Positions 8,084 to 14,178 of a stretch of 18,535 nucleotides of DNA are shown piece by piece. Both the position numbers and the translations under genes were made by a program. The notes beneath the pieces are model-generated. The model was not told where the DNA came from. It did no database searches and saw nothing but the letters and a program-made list of their open reading frames with translations. Origin of the DNA: an uncultured Kiloniellales bacterium (lineage in GTDB: Bacteria > Pseudomonadota > Alphaproteobacteria > Kiloniellales > JAKSDN01); the NCBI GenBank assembly GCA_947259625.1, contig CAMYMY010000020.1:1-18535 (forward strand), read 5' to 3'. Numbering within the stretch: the first letter of the stretch is position 1; each line of letters begins with the position of its first letter.

Positions 8084-9211
8084 TCACATCAGGACCAGGT
8101 CGTCGCGGTGGATCAACTCTTCGCGGCCACGGTAGCCCAGACGGGCCTCGATTTCACTGCTCTTGTGACCCAGGATGAGCCGGGCCTCCTGGGCCGAATA
8201 GGCGCACAGGCCGCGCGCCACCTCGACGCCGTCGGTGCCGAGCACGACCACCGCATCGCCGCGCTCGAATAGGCCCTCCACCGCGGTGACCCCGGCGGGC
8301 AGCAGGCTTCGGCCGCTCTGGAGCGCCCTGAGCGCGCCGGCGTCGACCACCAGCCGGCCTGTCGGCTTCAGCGAGCCGGCAATCCAGCGCTTGCGCGCGG
8401 TGAGCGGCTCGACTTCGGCCAGGAACCAGGTGCAGCGCGCGCCGTCGGCGAGGGCGGCCAGCGGATGCTTGCGCCGGCCATCGGCGATCACCATGCGGCA
8501 GCCGCCGGCCACGGCGATGCGCGCGGCTTGCAGCTTGGTGACCATGCCGCCGGAGGAATAGCCGACCGGCGCCCGGCCGGCCATGGCCTCGATCTGTCCC
8601 GTGATGGTGGCCACCAACGGAATGAAGCGGGCCGAGGGATCCAGCTTGGGATCGGCGCTGTAGAGCCCGTCGATATCGGACAGGAGGACCAGGGCATCCG
8701 CGTTCATCATGGCGGCGACCCGGGCGGCCAGGCGGTCGTTGTCGCCGAAGCGGATTTCGGTGGTGGCGACCGTGTCATTCTCGTTGATCACCGGCACCGC
8801 GCCGAGCCGCAGCAGCGTGTTGAGCGTATTGCGGGCGTTGAGATGGCGCCGTCGTTGCTCCGTGTCCGCCAAGGTCAGCAGAATCTGCGCCACGGTGATG
8901 TCGTGCTGCCCCAAGGCCGACTGGTAAGCGTGGGCCAGGCGGATTTGGCCGGTCGCCGCGGCGGCCTGCTGTTCCTCCAGCCGGACCGCCTTGCGCGTCA
9001 GGCCGAGGTGGCGCCGGCCGAGCGCGATCGAGCCCGAGGAGACCACGATGACCTCGGCCCCACGGTCCTTCTGCACCGCCAGATCGTCGGCCAGGGCGTT
9101 CAACCAGTCCTGCCTGAGCGCGCCGCTGGCCTCGTCGACCAGCAAGGCGGAGCCGATCTTGACCACAAGGCGCTTGGCCTCGGCCAGCGCCGGCTGGCCC
9201 GCGGCGCTCAC
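8084..9211 (-). CDS. proB: Glutamate 5-kinase
   Basis: ProB phosphorylates glutamate at the gamma-carboxylate with ATP, the first and usually proline-inhibited step of proline synthesis. The 375-residue protein has the full two-domain form. An amino acid kinase domain (about 1-260) shows LVVKIGSALL, VIVVSSGSIALGRRHLGL, GAVPVINENDTVAT, IRFGDNDRLAARVA and LLSDIDGLYSADP. A C-terminal PUA domain (about 285-375) shows LPAGVTAVEGLFERGD and VARGLCAYSAQEA. The GTG start overlaps the obgE stop by four bases (GTGA), so translation is likely coupled to obgE. proA follows after 11 bases. Confidence 0.97.
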   Translation of the reverse strand: MSAAGQPALAEAKRLVVKIGSALLVDEASGALRQDWLNALADDLAVQKDRGAEVIVVSSGSIALGRRHLGLTRKAVRLEEQQAAAATGQIRLAHAYQSALGQHDITVAQILLTLADTEQRRRHLNARNTLNTLLRLGAVPVINENDTVATTEIRFGDNDRLAARVAAMMNADALVLLSDIDGLYSADPKLDPSARFIPLVATITGQIEAMAGRAPVGYSSGGMVTKLQAARIAVAGGCRMVIADGRRKHPLAALADGARCTWFLAEVEPLTARKRWIAGSLKPTGRLVVDAGALRALQSGRSLLPAGVTAVEGLFERGDAVVVLGTDGVEVARGLCAYSAQEARLILGHKSSEIEARLGYRGREELIHRDDLVLM

Positions 9212-10251
9212 GGCTGGAACGCCTCGGCGGGCTCGGCCTCCCGCCGCTCGGCCGCCGCGGCCCGGGCTGCGCGGATCTGGCCCAGCAGCGCCCGCAGGAC
9301 GTCACGGACCCCTTCGCCGGAGACGCCGGAAAGCCTGGCGATATCGCCGCCGACGGCGCCCGCCAGGGCTTGCGCCTTGGCCGCCGCCTCATCCGAAGTG
9401 AGTGCGTCGACCTTGTTGAGCGCGACCAGTTCCGACTTGCCGGCCAAGCCGTGGCCATAGGCCTCCAGCTCGCCGCGCACGCTGCGATAGGCGGCCACGA
9501 CGTCGTCCTGAGTGCCATCGACCAGATGCAGCAGAATGCCGCAGCGCTCGACGTGGCCGAGGAAGCGGTCGCCCAGCCCGGCGCCCTTGTGCGCCCCCTC
9601 GATCAGCCCCGGGATGTCGGCCAGCACGAACTCCTCGTCGTCGACGCTGACCACGCCGAGGTGCGGGTGCAGGGTGGTGAAGGGGTAGTCCGCGACCTTG
9701 GGCCGGGCGCGCGACACGGCGGCCAGGAAGGTCGATTTGCCGGCGTTGGGCAGGCCGACCAGGCCGGCGTCGGCGATCAGCTTGAGGCGAAGCCAGACCC
9801 AGCGCTCCTCGCCCGGCCAGCCCGGGTCGGCGCGGCGCGGCGCGCGGTTGGTCGCGCTCTTGTAATGGGCGTTGCCGAAGCCGCCGTCGCCGCCGCGCGC
9901 CAGCACCACGCGCTGGCCAGCCTCGGTCAAGTCGGCGATCAGCGCCTGCTTGTCCTGGTCCAGGATCTGGGTCCCGGCCGGCACCTTGATCGCCACGCTC
10001 TTGCCGGCCGCGCCGGTCTTGTTGCGCCCCTGGCCATGGACGCCGCGGCCGGCCTTGAAGTGTTGCCGGTAGCGGAAGTCGATCAGGGTGTTCAGGTCCG
10101 CCACGGCCTCGAAGACAATGTCGCCGCCGCGCCCGCCGTCGCCGCCGTCCGGGCCGCCGAACTCCACGTACTTCTCGCGCCGGAACGACAGGCAGCCGGC
10201 CCCGCCGTCGCCGCTCTTCACGTAGATCTTGGCCTCATCGAGGAACTTCAT
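9208..10251 (-). CDS. obgE: GTPase ObgE/CgtA
   Basis: Obg is an essential GTPase linked to late large-subunit assembly and stress signalling. The 347-residue protein starts MKFLDEAKIYVKSGDGGAGC, the classic Obg fold start, with the Gly-rich FGGPDGGDGGRGGD and RGGDGGFGNAHYKSATNRAP. The G domain carries GLPNAGKST (G1, 166-174), the switch I segment YPFTTLHPHLG, DIPGLIEGAHKGAGLG (G3, 212-227), NKVD (G4, 279-282) and SGVSGEG (G5, 308-314). There is no long C-terminal OCT domain, as in many alphaproteobacteria. The ATG at 10251 is confirmed by homology and overlaps the GNAT stop by four bases (ATGA). In most bacteria obg follows rpmA directly; here a terminator and an acetyltransferase gene lie between them. 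Confidence 0.98.
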   Translation of the reverse strand: MKFLDEAKIYVKSGDGGAGCLSFRREKYVEFGGPDGGDGGRGGDIVFEAVADLNTLIDFRYRQHFKAGRGVHGQGRNKTGAAGKSVAIKVPAGTQILDQDKQALIADLTEAGQRVVLARGGDGGFGNAHYKSATNRAPRRADPGWPGEERWVWLRLKLIADAGLVGLPNAGKSTFLAAVSRARPKVADYPFTTLHPHLGVVSVDDEEFVLADIPGLIEGAHKGAGLGDRFLGHVERCGILLHLVDGTQDDVVAAYRSVRGELEAYGHGLAGKSELVALNKVDALTSDEAAAKAQALAGAVGGDIARLSGVSGEGVRDVLRALLGQIRAARAAAAERREAEPAEAFQP

Positions 10252-10793
10252 GGCGTCGCCCTTGGTGCCTGCGCTTGGTTCCGTGCGCGCACGAGGCGCC
10301 GGCAGGTGACCCGCCGTCCGCGCGCCGCGCACCACAACTCGTCTTCGCCAGTATAAGCGAAACCGCAGTTCTCCAGCACGCGCCCCGATGCGGGGTTGTC
10401 CAGGAAGTGTCCGGCGGTCACCTGGCTGGCGCTCAAATCGTCGAATGCGAACCGAACCAGTCGCCGCACCACCTCGGTCGCAAAACCCCTGCCCCACCAT
10501 GGCTCGCCGACCCAATAGCCAAGCTCGTAGATGCCCTCGGCCGTTCGCTCCAGGCCCACGGCGCCGATCGGCTCGCCGTCCTGCTCGAGACAGAAGGCGT
10601 AGCCCTCGCCCTGCTCCCGGGCCCGGACGGTGGATGCGATCCAGCTCTCTGCCAGGCCGTCCGGATAGGGATGGGGGATGCGCGCCGTCATGCGCGCGAC
10701 CTTCCTGCTGCCGCACAGCGCCCGTAAGGCGCCCGCGTCGCTCCGCCGAAAGGGGCGCAGGAGGAGGCGCTCGGTCTCAAGCTCTCGGTCCAT
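10248..10793 (-). CDS. GNAT family N-acetyltransferase (RimJ/RimL-like)
   Basis: A 181-residue acetyltransferase using acetyl-CoA. LETERLLLRPFRRSD at the N-terminus is typical of the RimJ/RimL-like GNAT branch (Acetyltransf_3). The acetyl-CoA binding motif A is WWGRGFATEVVRRLVRFAF, and ASGRVLENCGF is the usual motif B. The substrate cannot be told from sequence; ribosomal protein N-termini or small metabolites are both possible. The ATG at 10793 is chosen by homology. A longer frame begins with an ATG at 10844 after strong purine-rich sequence, but that ATG lies inside the stem of the rpmA terminator. Its stop overlaps obgE (ATGA), so the two are likely translated together. Confidence 0.9.
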   Translation of the reverse strand: MDRELETERLLLRPFRRSDAGALRALCGSRKVARMTARIPHPYPDGLAESWIASTVRAREQGEGYAFCLEQDGEPIGAVGLERTAEGIYELGYWVGEPWWGRGFATEVVRRLVRFAFDDLSASQVTAGHFLDNPASGRVLENCGFAYTGEDELWCAARGRRVTCRRLVRARNQAQAPRATP

Positions 10794-10812
10794 CGCTCGC
10801 TCTGCCGGAGGA

Positions 10813-10852
10813 GGCACAAAACAAGGAGGGAGATGGCATCCCATCTCCCTCC
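10813..10852 (-). terminator. Intrinsic terminator of the rplU-rpmA unit
   Basis: Read on the minus strand, GGAGGGAGATGG (10852-10841), loop GATG, then CCATCTCCCTCC (10836-10825) form a perfect 12-base-pair stem, followed at once by TTGTTTTG. This is a textbook Rho-independent terminator for leftward transcription about 56 bases after rpmA. The opposite strand has no T-run. It ends only about 20 bases before the GNAT start codon. Confidence 0.88.
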
Positions 10853-10908
10853 TCCGATGTCTCCGGCCTTGCGATGGGTACCACCTTCGGTGGCGGACCC
10901 ACCTCAGG

Positions 10909-11190
10909 CTATTCAGCTGCCGCCGGGCTCGGCGGGGTCGACGGCTCCACGGACACGAAGGTGCGTCCGCCGGACTTCTTGCGGAAGGCGACGCGGCCTT
11001 CGGTCAGCGCGAAGATGGTGTGGTCGCGGCCCATGCCGACGTTCTCGCCCGGGTGCCACTTGGTGCCGCGCTGGCGGATGATGATGTTACCCGGGATCAC
11101 GACCTCGCCGCCGAACTTCTTCACGCCCAGGCGCCGGCCGGCCGTATCACGGCCGTTGCGCGAGCTGCCGCCTGCCTTCTTGTGTGCCAT
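10909..11190 (-). CDS. rpmA: 50S ribosomal protein L27
   Basis: L27 sits near the peptidyl-transferase centre of the large subunit. The 93-residue protein begins MAHKKAGGSSRNGRDTAGRR and continues with LGVKKFGGEVVIPGNIIIRQ and WHPGENVGMGRDHTIFAL, all diagnostic. The N-terminus needs no proteolytic trimming, unlike in Firmicutes. The C-terminus carries a short Pro/Ser/Ala-rich tail. It starts six bases after the rplU stop, with AAGGAG (11205-11200) just before that stop, so it is co-expressed with L21. Confidence 0.98.
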   Translation of the reverse strand: MAHKKAGGSSRNGRDTAGRRLGVKKFGGEVVIPGNIIIRQRGTKWHPGENVGMGRDHTIFALTEGRVAFRKKSGGRTFVSVEPSTPPSPAAAE

Positions 11191-11196
11191 GGCGCG

Positions 11197-11946
11197 TTAC
11201 TCCTTCGTCTTCTTGGCCGGCGTCTTCTTGGCCGGCGTCTTCTTGGCCGGCGTCTTCTTGGCCGGAGCCTTCGTGGCGGAGGCCTTCTTCGGCGCCGCCT
11301 TCTTGGCGGGGGCCTTGGCCTTTGTCTCGCTCTTGGCCTTGGGCTCGGCCTTCTTCTTCGGGGCCGCCTTCGGCTTGGCCGCCGCCTTCGGCTTCGCGGC
11401 CGCCTTGGGTTTGGCCTCGGCCTTGGCCTTCGGCTTGGCCGCAGCCTTCGGTTTGGTCTCCGGCTCAGCCTTGGGCGCTTCCTTTGCCTTCGGCTCGGCC
11501 TTGGCCTTCGCGGCCGCCTTCGGTTTGGCCTCCGGCTCGGCCTTCGGCTCTTCCTTTGCCTTCGGCTCGGCCGGCGTCTTGGGCTTGGGCTCGGCCTTCG
11601 GCTCGACCGCCTTGGCCACGGCCGGTTTCTTGCCGCCGGTCAGGATGTCCGTTATGCGCAGCACCGTCTGGTGCTGACGGTGGCCGTTGCGCCGGCGGTG
11701 GTTCTTGCGGCGCTTCTTCTTGAAGACGATGATCTTCGGCCCGCGGCCTTGCTCGACGATCTCGGCGGTCACCGTGGCGCCGGCCACGAGGGGCGCGCCG
11801 ACGGTGGTGGCCTCGGCGCCGCCGAGCAGCAGCACCTCCTCGAAGGCGACCGCGGCGCCGGCCTCGCCGGCCAGCTTCTCGACCACGACGATCTGATCCT
11901 TGGCGACCTTGTATTGCTTGCCGCCGGTCTTGATGACTGCGTACAT
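11197..11946 (-). CDS. rplU: 50S ribosomal protein L21 with long Lys/Ala/Pro-rich C-terminal extension
   Basis: L21 binds 23S rRNA in the large subunit. Residues 1-103 are a normal L21: MYAVIKTGGKQYKVAKDQIV at the start, the basic FKKKRRKNHRRRNGHRQHQT (75-94) and LRITDI near the end. The ATG at 11946 is set by homology; in-frame codons upstream lie in the leader. Residues 104-249 form a repetitive tail of Lys, Ala, Pro and Glu with no aromatic residues. It includes two adjacent 24-residue units (127-150 and 151-174) and ends in four PAKKT-like repeats. The tail resembles histone H1 or AlgP-type low-complexity tails. Alphaproteobacterial L21 proteins often carry some C-terminal extension, but this one exceeds the ribosomal domain in length. 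Its role is unknown. Confidence 0.96.
   Translation of the reverse strand: MYAVIKTGGKQYKVAKDQIVVVEKLAGEAGAAVAFEEVLLLGGAEATTVGAPLVAGATVTAEIVEQGRGPKIIVFKKKRRKNHRRRNGHRQHQTVLRITDILTGGKKPAVAKAVEPKAEPKPKTPAEPKAKEEPKAEPEAKPKAAAKAKAEPKAKEAPKAEPETKPKAAAKPKAKAEAKPKAAAKPKAAAKPKAAPKKKAEPKAKSETKAKAPAKKAAPKKASATKAPAKKTPAKKTPAKKTPAKKTKE
11207..11266. repeat. Four 15-base tandem repeats in the rplU 3' end
   Basis: The plus-strand unit GTCTTCTTGGCCGGC occurs four times head to tail; the fourth copy ends in A. It encodes the PAKKT units at the L21 C-terminus. The exact multiple of three keeps the frame whatever the copy number, so length variation between strains is likely. Confidence 0.92.
11425..11568. repeat. 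Two adjacent 72-base imperfect repeats in rplU
   Basis: Positions 11425-11496 and 11497-11568 align end to end, differing at roughly ten to fifteen bases by eye. Both end in CTTTGCCTTCGGCTC. They encode two 24-residue copies of the pattern EPKAKE-PKAEPE-KPKAAAK in the L21 tail and point to a past in-frame duplication. Confidence 0.85.
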
Positions 11947-11982
11947 GATGGTCTTTTCGCGTTCTGTGCAACAAATAACGGA

Positions 11983-12001
11983 CCGCGGGGAGCCCCCGCG
12001 G
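11983..12001 (-). promoter_or_regulatory. GC-rich hairpin in the rplU leader
   Basis: On the minus strand CCGCGGGG, loop GCT, CCCCGCGG makes a perfect 8-base-pair stem within the roughly 60-base leader between the promoter and the L21 start. It is followed by TCCGTTATTTGTTG, which is T-rich but not a clean T-run. It could be a weak attenuator, an L21 autoregulatory site or a stabilising 5' structure; sequence alone does not decide. Confidence 0.5.
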
Positions 12002-12013
12002 CCGGGCCGGCGC

Positions 12014-12041
12014 ACTATAGCGACGCGGCTCCAGCTGTCAA
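12014..12041 (-). promoter_or_regulatory. Sigma-70 promoter of rplU-rpmA
   Basis: On the minus strand a perfect -35 box TTGACA (12041-12036) and a -10 box TATAGT (12019-12014) are separated by 16 bases. Transcription would start near 12007, giving a leader of about 60 bases before the L21 ATG. It is the strongest promoter I see in the window, as suits ribosomal protein genes. Confidence 0.85.
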
Positions 12042-12067
12042 TGGGATTTGGCCCCCGCGGTAGGGGG

Positions 12068-13597
12068 TCACTTGCTAGGCACTATCACGAATCTCGGAGG
12101 ACCAAGCGAGGCCAGACAAGCCGGATCGAGAGCGCTGGACGGATCGGTGAGAAACTCGACTAAAATCCTGTAGGCGCACCGGTCCGTGAATATGGTGCCA
12201 TGGCTCGCGGCCGGGAACTCGAAGACACGGCTGTTTGGAAGGCCCGCAGCAGCCATCTTCGCCAGTTCGAGCGGGGATCTCGGGTCATACGCACCGGCCA
12301 GCAGAAGTGTGGGGATATCGCTTTCCACCGGATCGTTCTCGACCGAGTCTGCTTGGCCGGAAGGCCAGTCGGGACACAAACCATGCCCCCAGGTCTTGAG
12401 AACCCAAGTTCTCAACAGCGGAAACTGTGCTGCCACCGCCACGGCCGTTTCAAGATCCTCGAAGGGCGCCTCCTCGTTGCAGTTGACCGAAAGCATCATT
12501 CCCGTTGCTTCCTCAACCCAATAAATATTAAGGTAAAAATTCTCAGCATATGCTTTCAAGAGCCAATATTCACCTCGGGCAAGGTTGTGGATTAGGAACG
12601 GGAGGGATTGAACAAACTCAATATCGTAGAAAGACCAAAATAGAATATCAAGCAAGGCGATGTCGTCAATTCTTACATAGATGGCGGGGTAGGGAGATTT
12701 CTCCGGCAAAGCCAGCTCTATTGGCTCCGCGGCCAGCCGTTTAAGAACACGCTTCAGACTGCTGTTCAGATTCGGATAGCTGGCCGCGCATTCGCTGGAT
12801 GCCGCGCAATCTCGAAACAGGCGTGCAAGGGCCGTGTCGAAATGGACTGGGGTGTCGCGCTCCAGAGCGGCCTGTAGTGGGACCACCGCGTCCAGCACCG
12901 CGCTGTGAACGCCTTTCGGGTGATCACGCATTACTGTCAGAGCCAGCCGCGTGCCGTAGGACACGCCAAAGAGTATCCATTGGTCGATGCCCAGCACGCG
13001 CCTGAGAGCCGCCACGTCCGCTGCACTTTCGCGGCTGTTGTAGGCGGTCAAATCATGCCCTTGGTCCAGCAGCCAATCGCGGCAATCGCGCACGGCGGCT
13101 GGATAAGTAGACTCCGGATCGACTTGCTGGCCAGGTTGTTTGGAGGCGCCGGCCCAGATAGTCGGGTCGGCCAGATCGATACAGTGAAGACTGGGTTCGC
13201 TTAACCCGGCGCCGCGTTGGTCGAAGAGCACCAAGTCGTGGCCGGCCGGAAGCGACTGGGCCAATTCCCACCAGCCGGCGACTTCCCACTGGTCGCCGAT
13301 ATAGACCGGCGATCCCGGTCCGCCGGTCAAGTAGACTATGGGCGGACGCTTGGTCTCCGCCCCGGCCCGCTTCAAGATGACAACGGGAAGCCTAAGCTCC
13401 CTGATGTGCTGTCGGTCTCGCCGCTCTGGAACGACGAGATAGCCACATTCGATACGATGTTGCGCGCGCTTCTCGAACCAGCAGCTGGTGGGCTCGAATC
13501 GTTCGGCGTTCTCCGCAGCGGATGATCGGGCTGCGAAAAGAACAATTAATGATATCCCAAGGGCGCCCACCGCGATCCCAATCCGGCACTTTCTCAT
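12068..13597 (-). CDS. Secreted alpha/beta hydrolase, tripeptidyl-aminopeptidase-like (S33 type)
   Basis: A 509-residue exported serine hydrolase. Residues 1-28 form a signal peptide ending ARSSAAE. The next segment (WFEK...HRIECGYLVVPE, with Cys39 and Cys51) is typical of tripeptidyl-peptidase and proline-iminopeptidase-like proteins. YLTGGPGSP (89-97) is the HGGPG-type oxyanion motif, LVLFDQRGAGLSEP (122-135) is the usual following strand-loop, and FGVSYGTRLAL (210-220) is the nucleophile elbow with Ser213. LLLAGAYDPRSP supplies Asp438 and FPAASHGTIF His466, completing the triad, before a C-terminal TAP-like segment. It may cleave short peptides or other small substrates in the periplasm; the substrate is unknown. 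It lies upstream of rplU on the same strand but has no obvious functional link. Its coding sequence includes an AT-rich stretch (about 12510-12670) unlike its neighbours. Confidence 0.87.
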   Translation of the reverse strand: MRKCRIGIAVGALGISLIVLFAARSSAAENAERFEPTSCWFEKRAQHRIECGYLVVPERRDRQHIRELRLPVVILKRAGAETKRPPIVYLTGGPGSPVYIGDQWEVAGWWELAQSLPAGHDLVLFDQRGAGLSEPSLHCIDLADPTIWAGASKQPGQQVDPESTYPAAVRDCRDWLLDQGHDLTAYNSRESAADVAALRRVLGIDQWILFGVSYGTRLALTVMRDHPKGVHSAVLDAVVPLQAALERDTPVHFDTALARLFRDCAASSECAASYPNLNSSLKRVLKRLAAEPIELALPEKSPYPAIYVRIDDIALLDILFWSFYDIEFVQSLPFLIHNLARGEYWLLKAYAENFYLNIYWVEEATGMMLSVNCNEEAPFEDLETAVAVAAQFPLLRTWVLKTWGHGLCPDWPSGQADSVENDPVESDIPTLLLAGAYDPRSPLELAKMAAAGLPNSRVFEFPAASHGTIFTDRCAYRILVEFLTDPSSALDPACLASLGPPRFVIVPSK

Positions 13598-13936
13598 GTT
13601 GCCATCATCCGACCAAGTGCGGTTGGCCGCGTGGCCTCATGGTACCCTTTCGCCGAGCATTCGTCCGCTGCCTCGACATTCACGGCGAGACCTGCGGTTC
13701 TACTCAAGGCCGGGGGACCTGCACGGCGGAGTTCGGCCGCGGGCGAGTGCAAAGATGCTCGGCGCATGGCGGCGATCGGTAGCGTCACCTTCTGTATATT
13801 CACTGGCTGCGACATATACCGCAGGATAAGACAAGGCCCGATTGAAATGAAGCGGGACGGTGTCTTGCAAGAGGCGGCGGCCTTGGCTAGTGTGCCGCCG
13901 CCCCGGGCAGGGCCCGGGCGGCCGAAAGGCCCCTGC
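13598..13936. other. Intergenic region between the hydrolase and tRNA-Ser
   Basis: About 340 bases with no credible gene. It must hold the leftward promoter of the hydrolase and the rightward promoter of the tRNA; a TATA-rich patch lies at about 13793-13822. The last 40 bases contain a strong GC hairpin: GCCGCCC (13897-13903) pairs with GGGCGGC (13916-13922), with an inner GGGC/GCCC helix. It probably belongs to the tRNA precursor leader. Confidence 0.6.
13865..13893 (+). promoter_or_regulatory. Candidate promoter of tRNA-Ser
   Basis: TTGCAA (13865-13870) and TAGTGT (13888-13893) are separated by 17 bases, and the mature tRNA starts 43 bases after the second box. The -35 match is fair and the -10 match poor, so this is only a candidate. 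Confidence 0.3.
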
Positions 13937-14026
13937 GGAGGGATGCCGGAGTGGTTGAACGGGGCGGTCTCGAAAACCGTTGTACGCGCGAGCGTACCGA
14001 GGGTTCGAATCCCTCTCCCTCCGCCA
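13937..14026 (+). tRNA. tRNA-Ser(CGA)
   Basis: A 90-base serine tRNA with an encoded 3' CCA. The acceptor stem pairs GGAGGGA (13937-13943) with TCCCTCC (14016-14022), followed by discriminator G and CCA. The anticodon loop CTCGAAA is closed by GCGGT/ACCGT and places anticodon CGA at 13971-13973, reading UCG codons. The long variable arm TACGCGCGAGCGTA is a class II serine feature, and the T arm contains GGTTCGAAT. UCG is a favoured serine codon in GC-rich genomes. Confidence 0.97.
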
Positions 14027-14076
14027 CTACCAGGGGCAGAGCATGTATCTTCTACTTTACCAGTGCCAAGAAGACT

Positions 14077-14096
14077 GGGGCCTCGATCGGCCTTTT
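14077..14096 (+). terminator. Possible terminator after tRNA-Ser
   Basis: GGCC (14079-14082), loop TCGATC, GGCC (14089-14092) and then TTTT, with two possible G-U pairs extending the stem. It lies about 50 bases after the tRNA. The stem is short, so this is a weak but well-placed candidate. Confidence 0.4.
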
Positions 14097-14100
14097 GGGA

Positions 14101-14128
14101 TTGGCCGCGTTTGCCGGAGGTGTATGAA
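14101..14128 (+). promoter_or_regulatory. Candidate promoter of the chaN-like/M1 pair
   Basis: TTGGCC (14101-14106) and TATGAA (14123-14128) are separated by 16 bases, about 50 bases before the ATG at 14179. Each box matches the sigma-70 consensus at four of six positions. Confidence 0.3.
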
Positions 14129-14178
14129 TTGAGGCCCGGAGGTGGCAACCCCAAGTCAAGACGTTGAGGAAGTTTCCG

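Noticed and set aside
10794..10844. A longer GNAT frame starting at the ATG at 10844 after GGAGGAGGGAG
   Set aside because: That ATG and the purine run are part of the 12-base-pair terminator stem. The added residues are not GNAT-like, while MDRELETERL at 10793 matches the family start.
10842..10857. Similarity of CCATCTCCCTCCTCCG to the 3' end of tRNA-Ser, suggesting an attachment-site copy
   Set aside because: The match is short and imperfect, lies in a terminator stem, and no integrase gene or other mobile-element sign is present.
10678..12063. A plus-strand frame rich in LLGRRLLGRRLLG repeats
   Set aside because: It is the antisense reading of the Lys/Ala/Pro repeats of L21 and of L27.
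12042..12067. Possible terminator after the hydrolase (CCCCC and GGGGG arms with loop TACCGC on the minus strand)
   Set aside because: The stem is only five base pairs and no T-run follows, so it is not convincing.
13631..14167. Open frames on both strands across the tRNA-Ser gene, including the plus-strand GGMPEWLNGAVSKTVV and the minus-strand GIRTLGTLARTTVFETAPFN segments
   Set aside because: These are translations of the serine tRNA itself, a familiar source of false protein annotations. The tRNA folds perfectly and explains the open frames.
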